Both the position numbers and the translations under genes were made by a program. From Chitinophaga pinensis (lineage in GTDB: Bacteria; Bacteroidota; Bacteroidia; Flavobacteriales; Flavobacteriaceae), in the NCBI GenBank assembly GCA_945873505.1, contig CAMCDQ010000006.1:19565-83564 (forward strand): 64,000 nucleotides of DNA, read 5' to 3'. Positions within the stretch are counted from its first letter, which is position 1, and every line of letters starts with the position of its first letter. Below the pieces are notes generated by a model. The model was given only the letters and a program-made list of their open reading frames with translations. It was not told the DNA's origin and searched no databases. Of the stretch, positions 25,377-34,122 are shown piece by piece.

Positions 25377-27549
25377 TATTTTGTCTTAAAAAATAGAAAT
25401 CCAACTGTTTTTTCACTAAATCGGCAGTTTTTACTTTTACATAAATTTCATCACCAAGTTGCAATACGTTTTTAGTACTTTGACCAACAAGTGCATATTG
25501 TTTTTCGTCAAAAACATAATAATCGTCTTTTATTTCCCGGGTTCTTACCATTCCTTCGCATTTATTTTCTATAATTTCTACGAAAATTCCGAATTCTGTG
25601 ACACCAGATATAACTCCTAAAAACTCTTGATCTTTATGGTCTTGCATATATTTTACTTGCATATATTTGATGGAATCTCGTTCTGCCTTTGTTGCTAAAC
25701 CTTCCATTTGGGAACAATGAATAGATTTTGATTCATATAATTCTATATCTGCAGATTTTCCTCCATCTAAATAAAATTGCAATAATCTATGAACCATTAC
25801 ATCGGGATAACGACGAATTGGTGAAGTAAAATGGGAATAATATTCAAAAGCCAAACCGTAATGTCCAATATTATCTGTCGAATATTTGGCTTTACTCATC
25901 GAACGAATTGCTAAAGTATCAATTAAATTTTGTTCTTTTTTACCATTAACTTCTTTCATTAAATTATTAAGAGCTTGGGCTACCGAACCTGAGTTGAAAT
26001 CAACTTCATAACCAAATTTTTTGATTAGTTCTTGCATCGCTAAAAGTTTATCTTCATTTGGTTCGTCGTGAATTCTGTAAACAAATGTCTTTTTTTGACG
26101 TCCAATGAATTCTGAAACTTTTTTATTTGCCAAAAGCATAAATTCTTCTATCAAATGATTAGAATCTCGAGAAGTTTTAAAATAAACACCTTCAGGATTT
26201 CCAGTTTCAGAAAGGTTGAATTTTACTTCTACTTTATCAAAAGAAATCGCTCCATTATTCATTCTATTTTCACGCATAATTTTTGCTAATTCATCTAATT
26301 TTAATATAGCAAAAACAATTTCGTCAGAGACTTTATATGCACTTCCTGTGATTGAAGTTTCAATAGGAATAGTATTTTCTTTAGTTTCAATGATGTGTTG
26401 CGCTTCTTCATACGCAAACCGTTGATTAGAATTTATCACTGTTCTACCAAACCAACTATTTTTAATATTTGCCTTTTTATCTAATTCAAAAATAGCGGAA
26501 AAAGTATATTTTTCTTCGTTTGGACGTAAAGAACAGGCAAAATTTGACAAAACTTCAGGTAACATCGGCACCACTCTATCTACTAAATATACAGATGTTG
26601 CTCGATTATAAGCTTCATTATCTAGAATTGTTCCTTCTTGTAAATAATGGGAAACATCCGCAATATGAATTCCAATTTCGTAATTTCCATTTTCTAATAT
26701 TTTAAATGATAACGCATCATCAAAATCTTTTGCATCTTTTGGATCAATTGTAAAGGTCAATGTATCACGCATGTCTCGTCGCTTTGCAATTTCACTTTCG
26801 TGAATTGAAGTATCTATATTTTGAGCAAAAACTTCTACTTCTAATGGAAATTCTGCAGGTAAACCATATTCTGCTAAAATAGCGTGAATTTCGGTATTGT
26901 GTTCGCCTGGTTTCCCTAAAACTTTTATTACAGATCCAAACGGACTGTCGGCTCTTGTTGGCCAATCTTCAATATGAACCAATACTACATCTCCATTTTC
27001 GGCATCTCCTAATTTATCTTTTGAAATAAAAATATCAGTGTACATTTTTGGATTTGCAGTCGATACAAAGGCAAAATTATTTTGAATATCAATTACTCCT
27101 ACGAAATCAGTTTTCTTTCTTTCTATAACTTCAATAACTTCTCCTTCGGCACGTTTTCCTTGTCGTCTGTTATATACATATACTTTTACAGTGTCGCCAT
27201 CTAAAGCGTGATTTAAATTATTGGTTGGAATAAATACATCTTCTGTAAATTCTGGACAAACAAAATAGGCGGTTTTTCTGCCAGTCATATCTATCTGACC
27301 TTCGTAATAATCTTTACTTGTTTCTACAACTAAATATTGTCCAGGTTCAATCTCGTCTATTTTTTTTTGAGCTACAAGAATCTTTAAATCTTTAATAATT
27401 TGATTTCTACTTTGTGTATCATCTAATTCTAATTTAATTCCTATTTGCTTATAATTGAATGCTTTATTGGCATTTTGTGCTAATATTTTTACTATTTTAT
27501 CTGTTAAATCAGCTTGTTTTTTGACTGGTTTTCTTAGTCTTTTACTCAT
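25360..27549 (-). CDS. rnr: Ribonuclease R
   Basis: 3'-to-5' exoribonuclease of 729 residues. In order: an N-terminal helix-turn-helix-like region, two cold-shock/OB domains (about 75-240), the RNB catalytic domain with TFTIDPKDAKDFDDALS (metal ligands Asp269, Asp275, Asp277, Asp278) and HYGLAFEYYSHFTSPIRRYPD, and a C-terminal S1 domain (FLGVISGVTEFGIFVEI). It degrades structured RNA and acts in rRNA and mRNA turnover. The basic tail of the E. coli enzyme is not present; the protein stops soon after the S1 domain. The GIN-domain gene is downstream and overlapping. Confidence 0.96.
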   Translation of the reverse strand: MSKRLRKPVKKQADLTDKIVKILAQNANKAFNYKQIGIKLELDDTQSRNQIIKDLKILVAQKKIDEIEPGQYLVVETSKDYYEGQIDMTGRKTAYFVCPEFTEDVFIPTNNLNHALDGDTVKVYVYNRRQGKRAEGEVIEVIERKKTDFVGVIDIQNNFAFVSTANPKMYTDIFISKDKLGDAENGDVVLVHIEDWPTRADSPFGSVIKVLGKPGEHNTEIHAILAEYGLPAEFPLEVEVFAQNIDTSIHESEIAKRRDMRDTLTFTIDPKDAKDFDDALSFKILENGNYEIGIHIADVSHYLQEGTILDNEAYNRATSVYLVDRVVPMLPEVLSNFACSLRPNEEKYTFSAIFELDKKANIKNSWFGRTVINSNQRFAYEEAQHIIETKENTIPIETSITGSAYKVSDEIVFAILKLDELAKIMRENRMNNGAISFDKVEVKFNLSETGNPEGVYFKTSRDSNHLIEEFMLLANKKVSEFIGRQKKTFVYRIHDEPNEDKLLAMQELIKKFGYEVDFNSGSVAQALNNLMKEVNGKKEQNLIDTLAIRSMSKAKYSTDNIGHYGLAFEYYSHFTSPIRRYPDVMVHRLLQFYLDGGKSADIELYESKSIHCSQMEGLATKAERDSIKYMQVKYMQDHKDQEFLGVISGVTEFGIFVEIIENKCEGMVRTREIKDDYYVFDEKQYALVGQSTKNVLQLGDEIYVKVKTADLVKKQLDFYFLRQNNDEIL

Positions 27550-27692
27550 AATTATTTTCTTAAAAGTTGAAATTTACAAAATAGTTAGCAGTTGTTTGTT
27601 GATAAGCTGGAGTTTTAAAGAAAATATAACTTTTAAAAACTAAATTATCTTACCAATACTATTCGTAGTACCTTTATAAAAAATAAATAAAA

Positions 27693-27926
27693 ATGGAAAA
27701 ATTTGTAACTATTGCAATTTTTAATTTTCCACACGAAATTATCATATTAAAATCAATTTTACAAAATGAAAGAATTGCATTTTTCTTTCTCAATGAAACG
27801 CTGGTTTCTGTTAATCCTTTAGCAAGTTACGCTTACGGTGGAATTGAGTTAAAAATTCATCCCAACGATTTTAAAACTGTACAAAATATTTTAGATAAAT
27901 TGAATAATAATTTAAATATCGTTTAA
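27693..27926 (+). CDS. DUF2007 small protein
   Basis: A 77-residue soluble protein. The pattern IAIFNFPHEIIILKSILQNERIAFFFLNE...GGIELKIHPNDF matches the DUF2007 (putative signal-transducing) family, a small alpha-beta fold of unknown role. It is transcribed rightward at the left edge of the gene-free AT-rich region and is the last gene before it. Confidence 0.75.
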   Translation: MEKFVTIAIFNFPHEIIILKSILQNERIAFFFLNETLVSVNPLASYAYGGIELKIHPNDFKTVQNILDKLNNNLNIV

Positions 27927-28569
27927 ATAATTTTTAATATTTTAATTTCTAAAATGTTATCAACATATATAAAATACAACAAAAATAAAATTAAATTTAA
28001 AATTATTTTTTAATGGTTATTATAGCGTGTTAATAGCTACAATAAAATTATTTTTTTAAGTGTAGTTTTTAAGTTATATTTATTTACAAGAAGTTATAAA
28101 CATACTTATTTTTATCTAATGGGTTCTAAAATAAGCTTTTCTAAATTTTTATTAACAACAGTTAATAATCTTTTTATTGTACTTTTTGTAAATAAGTTTA
28201 AAATCAAAAATTGTTAATAAAACATAATTTTATAGTAATAACTTTTCTAAAAATTCATCAAACTAAATTAGTTTTATTCAACTCAATTTTTAATTACGAA
28301 TTAATACAATACAACCTTAAAATAGTTGTAAAATTCTATATAAAGTTATAAACATAAATTGTTAAATTAAGATTAACTGATTATCAAATAGTTAGTAATT
28401 GTTATTAACATTACATTAATTTAACAATTACATTACATTAAAGCCAATCAATAAATAGCAACTAATTGATTTTCAAGTTGTTTATAATTTATGTAAATAA
28501 AAAAAATAGTAATGTAATTCTCACTATTCTTTTGGTAAATTTGTATCGAAATCACAATATTTTATATCT
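27927..28569. other. Gene-free AT-rich region, candidate replication origin (oriC)
   Basis: 643 bp with no credible gene and very little G or C. It holds seven 9-mers of the form TTAT(A/C/T)AACA, resembling the DnaA box TTATCCACA: 27957-27965 (TTATCAACA), 28094-28102, 28149-28157, 28346-28354 and 28402-28410 on plus, and 28212-28220 and 28479-28487 on minus. An eighth near match is at 28028-28036. Genes to the left mostly run left and genes to the right run right, and parS-like sites lie 15 kb away. The origin call is inference; the box variant differs from consensus at one or two positions. Confidence 0.55.
28536..28543 (+). promoter_or_regulatory. Predicted rpiB promoter, -7 box
   Basis: TAAATTTG (TAnnTTTG), 26 nt before the rpiB ATG. 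Confidence 0.5.
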
Positions 28570-28998
28570 ATGAAAATTTCTATTGGAAACGACCACGCTG
28601 GACCAGAATATAAAAAAGTAATTGTTGAAATGCTCAAGGCAAATGGTTTTGAGGTTACCAATTACGGAACTGATTCAGCAGACAGTGTTGATTATCCCGA
28701 TTTTGCACATCCCGTTGCATTAGATGTTCAATCTAAAAAAGCAGATTTTGGAATTATTATTTGTGGAAGCGGGAATGGAATTGCAATGTCCGCCAATAAA
28801 CATCAAGGAATTCGCGCCGCTTTGTGTTGGACCAAAGAAATTGCGTTTTTAGCACGACAACATAATGACGCTAATATTATTAGCATTCCTGCTAGATTTA
28901 CTTCAATTCCGCAAGCTGTAGAAATAGTGCAAACCTTTCTTAATACCGATTTTGAAGGCGGAAGACACCAAAACAGAGTGGATAAAATTAGCTGTTAA
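28570..28998 (+). CDS. rpiB: Ribose-5-phosphate isomerase B
   Basis: A 142-residue isomerase interconverting ribose-5-phosphate and ribulose-5-phosphate in the pentose phosphate pathway. The family motifs are present: ISIGNDHAGPEYKK at the N-terminus (Asp8, His9), DYPDFAHPVA, and the active-site cysteine in IIICGSGNGIAMSANK (Cys65). The length is normal. It is the first gene right of the AT-rich region and converges with tatA through a shared terminator. Confidence 0.95.
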   Translation: MKISIGNDHAGPEYKKVIVEMLKANGFEVTNYGTDSADSVDYPDFAHPVALDVQSKKADFGIIICGSGNGIAMSANKHQGIRAALCWTKEIAFLARQHNDANIISIPARFTSIPQAVEIVQTFLNTDFEGGRHQNRVDKISC

Positions 28999-29018
28999 TC
29001 TTTCTTATAATTTAAATT

Positions 29019-29053
29019 AAAAAAGACTTTCCATAATTTGAAAAGTCTTTTTA
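29019..29053. terminator. Bidirectional terminator between rpiB and tatA
   Basis: AAAAGACTTT (29021-29030) pairs with AAAGTCTTTT (29042-29051), with A and T runs outside on both strands; it separates two convergent genes. Confidence 0.8.
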
Positions 29054-29224
29054 TTATTTTTTTTCTTCTTCTTTTTTATCAGCTGGTTGTTCTTTAGCTG
29101 CATTTTTGAATTCTTTAATTCCCGTTCCTAATCCTTTCATTAATTCTGGAATTTTTTTACCTCCAAACATTAACAAAATTACTGCAACGATTAAAATTAT
29201 CTCGGTTGGTCCTAATCTTCCCAT
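29054..29224 (-). CDS. tatA: Sec-independent protein translocase TatA
   Basis: A 56-residue protein: a short N-terminal stretch (MGRLGPTE), one membrane helix ([14 protein letters not shown]), the hinge [14 protein letters not shown] and an amphipathic helix followed by a charged tail ending KKEEEKK. FGxxKLPEL-type hinges identify TatA/TatB; the short length and [16 protein letters not shown] favour TatA. It forms the pore that moves folded proteins across the inner membrane. Two candidate promoter boxes lie upstream on the minus strand at 29247-29254 (TAAATTTG) and 29270-29277 (TATCTTTG). tatB/tatC are not nearby. Confidence 0.93.
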   Translation of the reverse strand: MGRLGPTEIILIVAVILLMFGGKKIPELMKGLGTGIKEFKNAAKEQPADKKEEEKK

Positions 29225-29409
29225 AACACACTATTTTATGCTTTCGCAAATTTATAATAAATCCTTCTACAAAGATAATTAGAAAAATTGGTATTTCATT
29301 TCACTCATTAATAAATATTTATGATTTGGTGTGCAACGTATAAATTTTAATTATTTTGAAATTTAACAGTATCATAAATAAGCAAAGCCCGAGATGCGAC
29401 TTTTATCAT

Positions 29410-29417
29410 TATATTTG
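29410..29417 (+). promoter_or_regulatory. Predicted -7 box before the short M23-like gene
   Basis: TATATTTG covers 29410-29417, so transcription would start near 29424. This rules out a GTG start at 29417 and supports the ATG at 29438. Confidence 0.5.
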
Positions 29418-29437
29418 TGGATAATAATCGAAAAACA

Positions 29438-29938
29438 ATGCCTGAAAAATCTCAAAAAAGACAAATTTTAAAGAGGAAATTATTTACAAAAAACCGATTG
29501 GTTGTTTTGAATGAAGATACTTTTGAAGAAATTTTTTCGCTGCGATTAACATTAATGAATGTTTTTGTTGTGGCTTCAATCAGCACAATTTTAATTATTA
29601 TTTTCACTACTTATATTATTGCTTTTACTCCCTTACGGGAATATATTCCAGGCTATGCATCAACAAAATTGCGACAAGAAGCAACTGAATTGGCTTTAAA
29701 ATCGGATTCATTGGCATTGGCATTAAAGAAAAATGACACTTATTTGAAATCGGTTGTTAAGGTTTTAAATGGCGATTTGGAATATGAAAAAATCAATAAA
29801 GATTCGATTATGTCTTCCGACAATGTAAGTAAAACAATTGAAAATGATGCGCCTTCAAAAGCAGAATTGCAATTAAGAGAACAGGTCTTACAAGAAGAAA
29901 AAATGCTTTCAAAAGGAAAGAAAAAGTCAAATAAATAG
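29438..29938 (+). CDS. Single-pass membrane protein resembling the N-terminus of flavobacterial M23 peptidases
   Basis: A 166-residue protein from the ATG at 29438, chosen because a -7 promoter box covers an upstream GTG. After a basic stretch (KRKLFTKNRLVVLNEDTFEE) comes one membrane helix (about residues 40-62), then TPLREYIPGYASTKLRQEATELALKSDSLALAL and a helical, Lys-rich tail. I recall this N-terminal pattern from longer M23-family metallopeptidases of flavobacteria, but no peptidase domain or HxxxD/HxH motif follows. It may be a natural short form or a truncated one. The GH3 gene starts 8 bp later. Confidence 0.55.
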   Translation: MPEKSQKRQILKRKLFTKNRLVVLNEDTFEEIFSLRLTLMNVFVVASISTILIIIFTTYIIAFTPLREYIPGYASTKLRQEATELALKSDSLALALKKNDTYLKSVVKVLNGDLEYEKINKDSIMSSDNVSKTIENDAPSKAELQLREQVLQEEKMLSKGKKKSNK

Positions 29939-29946
29939 ATAGAAAA

Positions 29947-31437
29947 ATGTCTTTAAAATCTTTCTTAGCTAAAAAATTTGCGAAAAGTATTTATAGAAAA
30001 ACTCAAATTTGGGCGAATAATCCCATACAAACCCAGCAAAATGTTTTTAATAAGTTGATTCGTCAAGCGAAAAACACGCAATTTGGCATTGATCACCATT
30101 TTGATTCCATAAAAACATTCGATGATTTCTCTAAAAATATTCCCATTCGAGACTATGAAGATTTAAAAATATATGTTGATAAAGTCGTTCAAGGCGAAGA
30201 AAATGTTCTTTGGAAAGGGAAGCCATTGTATTTTGCAAAAACATCGGGAACAACTTCTGGTGCAAAATATATTCCATTAACCAAGGAATCGATGCCATTT
30301 CACATTGAAGCCGCTCGAAATGCAATTCTACATTATATTCACGAAACAGGTAACTCCGATTTTGTAAACGGAAAAATGATATTTCTGCAAGGAAGCCCTA
30401 TTTTAGAAGAAAAAAATGGCATTCAATTGGGAAGATTATCAGGAATTGTAGCGCATTTTGTGCCGAAATACTTGCAAAAAAACAGAATGCCCACTTTTGA
30501 AACCAATTGCATTGAAGATTGGGAAACCAAAGTTGACGCCATTGTTGAAGAAACGTTCCGTGAAGATATGACAGTAATTTCAGGGATTCCATCTTGGGTC
30601 CAAATGTATTTTGAAAAATTGCATCAAAAAGCGGAAAAACCTGTTGGCGAACTCTTTAAAAACTTCAATTTATTCATTTATGGGGGTGTGAATTTTGAAC
30701 CATATCGCGCTAAATTTGAAAATTTAATAGGAAGAAAAGTTGATTCTATTGAATTATTTCCCGCTTCGGAAGGATTTTTCGCGTATCAAGATTCGCAGAA
30801 AGAGAAAGGAATGTTGTTGCTTTTGAATGCAGGAATTTTCTACGAATTTATAAAATCAGATGCGTTTTATACCGAAAATCCCAAACGATATACGATTGGA
30901 GAAGTCGAATTAAATGTAAATTATGTTTTGATAATTTCAACAAATGCCGGACTTTGGGGATATAATATTGGCGATACCGTTCAATTTACCTCTTTAAAAC
31001 CCTATCGCGTGATTGTTTCTGGGCGCATCAAACATTATATTTCTGCTTTTGGGGAACATGTAATCGGAAAAGAAGTGGAATATGCGATGAAAGAAGCAAT
31101 GGAAAACACATCAATTCAAATAAATGAATTTTCTGTTGCGCCTCAAATCACGCCACTTGATGGTTTGCCGTACCACGAATGGTTCATAGAATTTGAAAAC
31201 GAACCAGAAAACATAGTTGCATTTGCGGAAGCAATAGACAGCGCAATGAGAACCCAAAATTCGTATTATGACGATTTGATTACGGGGAAAGTTTTACGAA
31301 AATTAGTCATTACAAAAGTGGCGAAAAATGGTTTCCAGGAGTATATGAAATCGATTGGGAAATTAGGCGGACAAAACAAAATTCCAAGATTGAGTAACGA
31401 TAGGACGATTGCGGATTTTTTTAGTAGCACTAAATAA
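29947..31437 (+). CDS. GH3 (auxin-responsive promoter) family acyl-adenylating enzyme
   Basis: A 496-residue member of the GH3 family, related to acyl-CoA synthetase-type adenylating enzymes. The ATP-binding motif AKTSGTTSGAKYIPLT is near residue 97, with YGGVNFEPYRAKFENLIG and ELFPASEGFFAYQD in the middle and the C-terminal NIGDTVQFTSLKPYRVIVSGRIKHYISAFGEHV. Plant members join amino acids to auxin or jasmonate; bacterial members are widespread in Bacteroidetes and their substrate is unknown to me. It lies 8 bp after the M23-like gene, suggesting a two-gene unit. Confidence 0.88.
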   Translation: MSLKSFLAKKFAKSIYRKTQIWANNPIQTQQNVFNKLIRQAKNTQFGIDHHFDSIKTFDDFSKNIPIRDYEDLKIYVDKVVQGEENVLWKGKPLYFAKTSGTTSGAKYIPLTKESMPFHIEAARNAILHYIHETGNSDFVNGKMIFLQGSPILEEKNGIQLGRLSGIVAHFVPKYLQKNRMPTFETNCIEDWETKVDAIVEETFREDMTVISGIPSWVQMYFEKLHQKAEKPVGELFKNFNLFIYGGVNFEPYRAKFENLIGRKVDSIELFPASEGFFAYQDSQKEKGMLLLLNAGIFYEFIKSDAFYTENPKRYTIGEVELNVNYVLIISTNAGLWGYNIGDTVQFTSLKPYRVIVSGRIKHYISAFGEHVIGKEVEYAMKEAMENTSIQINEFSVAPQITPLDGLPYHEWFIEFENEPENIVAFAEAIDSAMRTQNSYYDDLITGKVLRKLVITKVAKNGFQEYMKSIGKLGGQNKIPRLSNDRTIADFFSSTK

Positions 31438-31442
31438 TTGTT

Positions 31443-31503
31443 TTGTCATTCTGAATTTATTTCAGAATCTAAAAGGGAAGCTGAAACAAGTTCGGCTTGA
31501 CAA
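31443..31503. repeat. Palindromic intergenic element
   Basis: Left arm 31443-31467 (starting TTGTCATTCTGAATTTATTT) and right arm 31479-31503, read in reverse complement (starting TTGTCAAGCCGAACTTGTTT), form a long imperfect hairpin of about 25 bp per arm around 11 bp. A decayed relative is at 5003-5067. Elements of this kind are common between genes in flavobacteria as I recall. Confidence 0.75.
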
Positions 31504-31523
31504 ATTTAATATCATATTATTTT

Positions 31524-32390
31524 ATGAATAAGTTTTCTTTTTTTTTATTGATGTCCTTTTCCTTTTTTGCACAAACTAAAGGCGTTGTTGTTGACGAATC
31601 CGGTAAGCCAATTCCGTATGTGAATATTTGGGTTGAAAACGAGAATATTGGAACTATTTCTGAGGAAAATGGGGATTTTTCGATTACTGCTTCCGCAAAT
31701 AAAAATCTGATATTTTCTATTTTAGGATTTGAAAAAAGAATAATAAAAGCATCGGAAGTTTCAAATGTAAAATTAAAAGCGATTTCATTCCAATTAGACG
31801 AAGTGGTAATTGCAAGACGATTTGAAACCAAAAAAATTGAAATCGGACAAATAAGCAATTCGCCTTTTGAAGCATTTGATAACGGACCACGAATTGACGT
31901 GAAATTTTTCCCTTATGAAGCTTCTTATAAAAAAACCAAATATATTAAGAAAGTTAGCATTTTAACAGATAGTCGAATTGACAACGCGACGGTTAAAATA
32001 CATTTTTATAAAGTGGGCTCTAACGGTTTTCCAAGTGATGAACTTCTTACAAAAGATTTCATTGTAACCCTTCAAAAAGGGGTTGTTAGAAACGGATTTG
32101 ATTTGACAGATTTAAATTTGAAAATGCCAAAAACAGGGATTTTTATTGGGTTTGAAAAGTTAATAATAGCGAAAAACAAACTTGAAAAAACCATCGTAAA
32201 TTCAAATACTGGAAAAACAACAATTCAAATATTATATTATCCATTTGTGCTTTATAATTATGTAGAAAGGGATTTTTTATACACTTTTTCAGTTGGAAAA
32301 TGGAGTCGTCAAATGAATGAAAAAACAATAGGTTCTTCAGATAAAATTAAAATGTATGAACCGGCGATAAATTTGGTTTTAACCAACTAA
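31524..32390 (+). CDS. Carboxypeptidase-like regulatory-domain secreted protein
   Basis: A 288-residue secreted protein; the ATG at 31524 starts a clean signal peptide (MNKFSFFLLMSFSFFAQ) and is preferred over the upstream frame start. Residues 18-95 are a CarboxypepD_reg-like domain (KGVVVDESGKPIPYVNIWVENENIGTISEENGDF). The remainder is beta-rich with SILTDSRIDNATVKIHFYK and FIGFEKLIIAKNKL; I have seen similar C-terminal parts in Bacteroidetes outer-envelope proteins of unknown role. No TonB-dependent receptor barrel follows. It lies between the palindromic element and the DUF6909-type gene. Confidence 0.7.
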   Translation: MNKFSFFLLMSFSFFAQTKGVVVDESGKPIPYVNIWVENENIGTISEENGDFSITASANKNLIFSILGFEKRIIKASEVSNVKLKAISFQLDEVVIARRFETKKIEIGQISNSPFEAFDNGPRIDVKFFPYEASYKKTKYIKKVSILTDSRIDNATVKIHFYKVGSNGFPSDELLTKDFIVTLQKGVVRNGFDLTDLNLKMPKTGIFIGFEKLIIAKNKLEKTIVNSNTGKTTIQILYYPFVLYNYVERDFLYTFSVGKWSRQMNEKTIGSSDKIKMYEPAINLVLTN

Positions 32391-32403
32391 AATATAAAAA
32401 CAG

Positions 32404-32411
32404 TACATTTG
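32404..32411 (+). promoter_or_regulatory. Predicted promoter of the DUF6909-type gene, -7 box
   Basis: TACATTTG (TAnnTTTG), 22 nt before the ATG at 32434. Confidence 0.5.
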
Positions 32412-32433
32412 TGGGGTATAAAGTAAAAACCAA

Positions 32434-34113
32434 ATGAAAGAAATTAAAAACATAGTGCGATCAAGAGCACAAGAATCCTCAAGTGCAGTAGAAAAATTAT
32501 ACATCACGATGCGCCATTTGTTCAATAGAGGATTCTATAAACCGATGGGCGTTTCTGGCGATACTTTGCGTGAAGCATTATTATTATTACGCCCAGAAAT
32601 TTATGGGACAATTGCCGAAGAAAAAGTTGAATTAAACGGACTTTTATACGTAATAGAAAGGCTTCCTGTAGGAATTGAAGAATGCAGGTTCATCAATTTA
32701 ACTTCCGATGAGGGCTATTCCAAATCCCATTTTCAAGCGATAATTCCACCCAAAAGAAGAAGAAATTGTTATCGAATTGATGACGAACAAATGAATGTTG
32801 AAATTACCCGTGGTCGATCTGATATTTATGATATTTTGACCCATTTAACCTTTATTTTCATTGAATCACATAAAATTAAAAACCGTGTTTTAATTGATGA
32901 AAGCGGAGAAGTTTCTCGCGATTGGGAAAAATTAGAACAAGCGGTTTTATCTAATAAAAAATTAACTTTGGTTGATAAAGAGAAAACAATTTCTCACGCT
33001 GCAAATATATTAGGAAGAACATTTGTTGAGGTTTTAGACATTTACGACGCCTTTGGAACTAAAGAAAAACCAGATCGTTTTTTACACATTATTTATTGGT
33101 TGGGAAAATTAGCCATTGAAGAGGTGGTTGATAACAACAAAAGAACCATCACTTTTAGTCCTATTTTGAGAGAAAGATTGGGCCATCATATTCACGGAGA
33201 AATTTGGGCAACCAACATCAAAGAAGTGCTTAAAGCAAATGATTTATTAGATCGTCCAATTCATATTATTAGTGCGAACATGCACTCTGTGATGAATTCT
33301 ATATTTGCAACTCACGTTTTGAAAACGAAATTCAAAGACAAATCTGATTTCTTTATATTTGAAGAATTAAGCAAATCTGGCGCTGACGAAGTTCGAGATA
33401 AAGTAGAAGATTTTGCAAAATTACATGGAATGATTTCGCTTCCAGATACATCAGGAACTAATATTGATGTTCAAATTTTTGACACTTCGAAAATTGATTG
33501 GAATAAATCGGCTTTTCCAAAAGCGCAATTAAACAATAAAAAGCCCGTTATTATCGTTATGGACTATGCGTTTGGCGAACAAGCCTATGAAACCATCGAT
33601 GAATTATTAAAACCCTACAAAAAAGATATTCTTTTGAATGTGGAATCAGTTTCAATAATGGGAAAAGCTGGGATTCTTCAAGGAGGAAAAGGCGATATTA
33701 TGATTCCGTCGGCACATATAAATGAAGGAACGGGAGATAATTATTTCTTTCAAAATGAATTAACAGCCGAAATGCTAGAAGGAAATGATATTCCTATTGT
33801 TGCTGGCCCGATGATTACGGTTTTAGGAACATCGTTGCAAAACAAAGATTTACTGAAGTTTTTCCACGAATCTACTTGGGGTGTAATTGGTTTGGAAATG
33901 GAAGGCGCCTATTATCAAAAAGCGATTCAATCGGCATCAAAAATAAGAAAAAGCATCAATACAGATGTAAAAGTTAGATATGCTTATTATGCCTCAGATA
34001 ATCCATTAGAAACCGGGAGTACATTGGCTTCAGGAGGATTAGGGACAACTGGCGTAAAACCAACGTATTTGATTACAATTAAAATATTAGAACAAATTTT
34101 TAACATAACATAG
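32434..34113 (+). CDS. DUF6909-like protein with nucleoside-phosphorylase-like C-terminus
   Basis: A 559-residue cytosolic protein. The N-terminal part (about 1-260) is helical and unrecognised, with LYITMRHLFNRGFYKPMGVSGDTLREALLLLRPE as its clearest block. The C-terminal half shows nucleoside-phosphorylase features: a central VAGPMITVLGTSLQN and the motif GLEMEGAYYQKAIQSA, which in that family supplies the ribose-binding Met and Glu. I recall the whole protein as the flavobacterial DUF6909 group; enzymatic activity is inferred only. It directly precedes the polysaccharide locus (9 bp gap to the Wzz-like gene) and may be in the same transcript. Confidence 0.6.
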   Translation: MKEIKNIVRSRAQESSSAVEKLYITMRHLFNRGFYKPMGVSGDTLREALLLLRPEIYGTIAEEKVELNGLLYVIERLPVGIEECRFINLTSDEGYSKSHFQAIIPPKRRRNCYRIDDEQMNVEITRGRSDIYDILTHLTFIFIESHKIKNRVLIDESGEVSRDWEKLEQAVLSNKKLTLVDKEKTISHAANILGRTFVEVLDIYDAFGTKEKPDRFLHIIYWLGKLAIEEVVDNNKRTITFSPILRERLGHHIHGEIWATNIKEVLKANDLLDRPIHIISANMHSVMNSIFATHVLKTKFKDKSDFFIFEELSKSGADEVRDKVEDFAKLHGMISLPDTSGTNIDVQIFDTSKIDWNKSAFPKAQLNNKKPVIIVMDYAFGEQAYETIDELLKPYKKDILLNVESVSIMGKAGILQGGKGDIMIPSAHINEGTGDNYFFQNELTAEMLEGNDIPIVAGPMITVLGTSLQNKDLLKFFHESTWGVIGLEMEGAYYQKAIQSASKIRKSINTDVKVRYAYYASDNPLETGSTLASGGLGTTGVKPTYLITIKILEQIFNIT

Positions 34114-34122
34114 CTTTATAGT

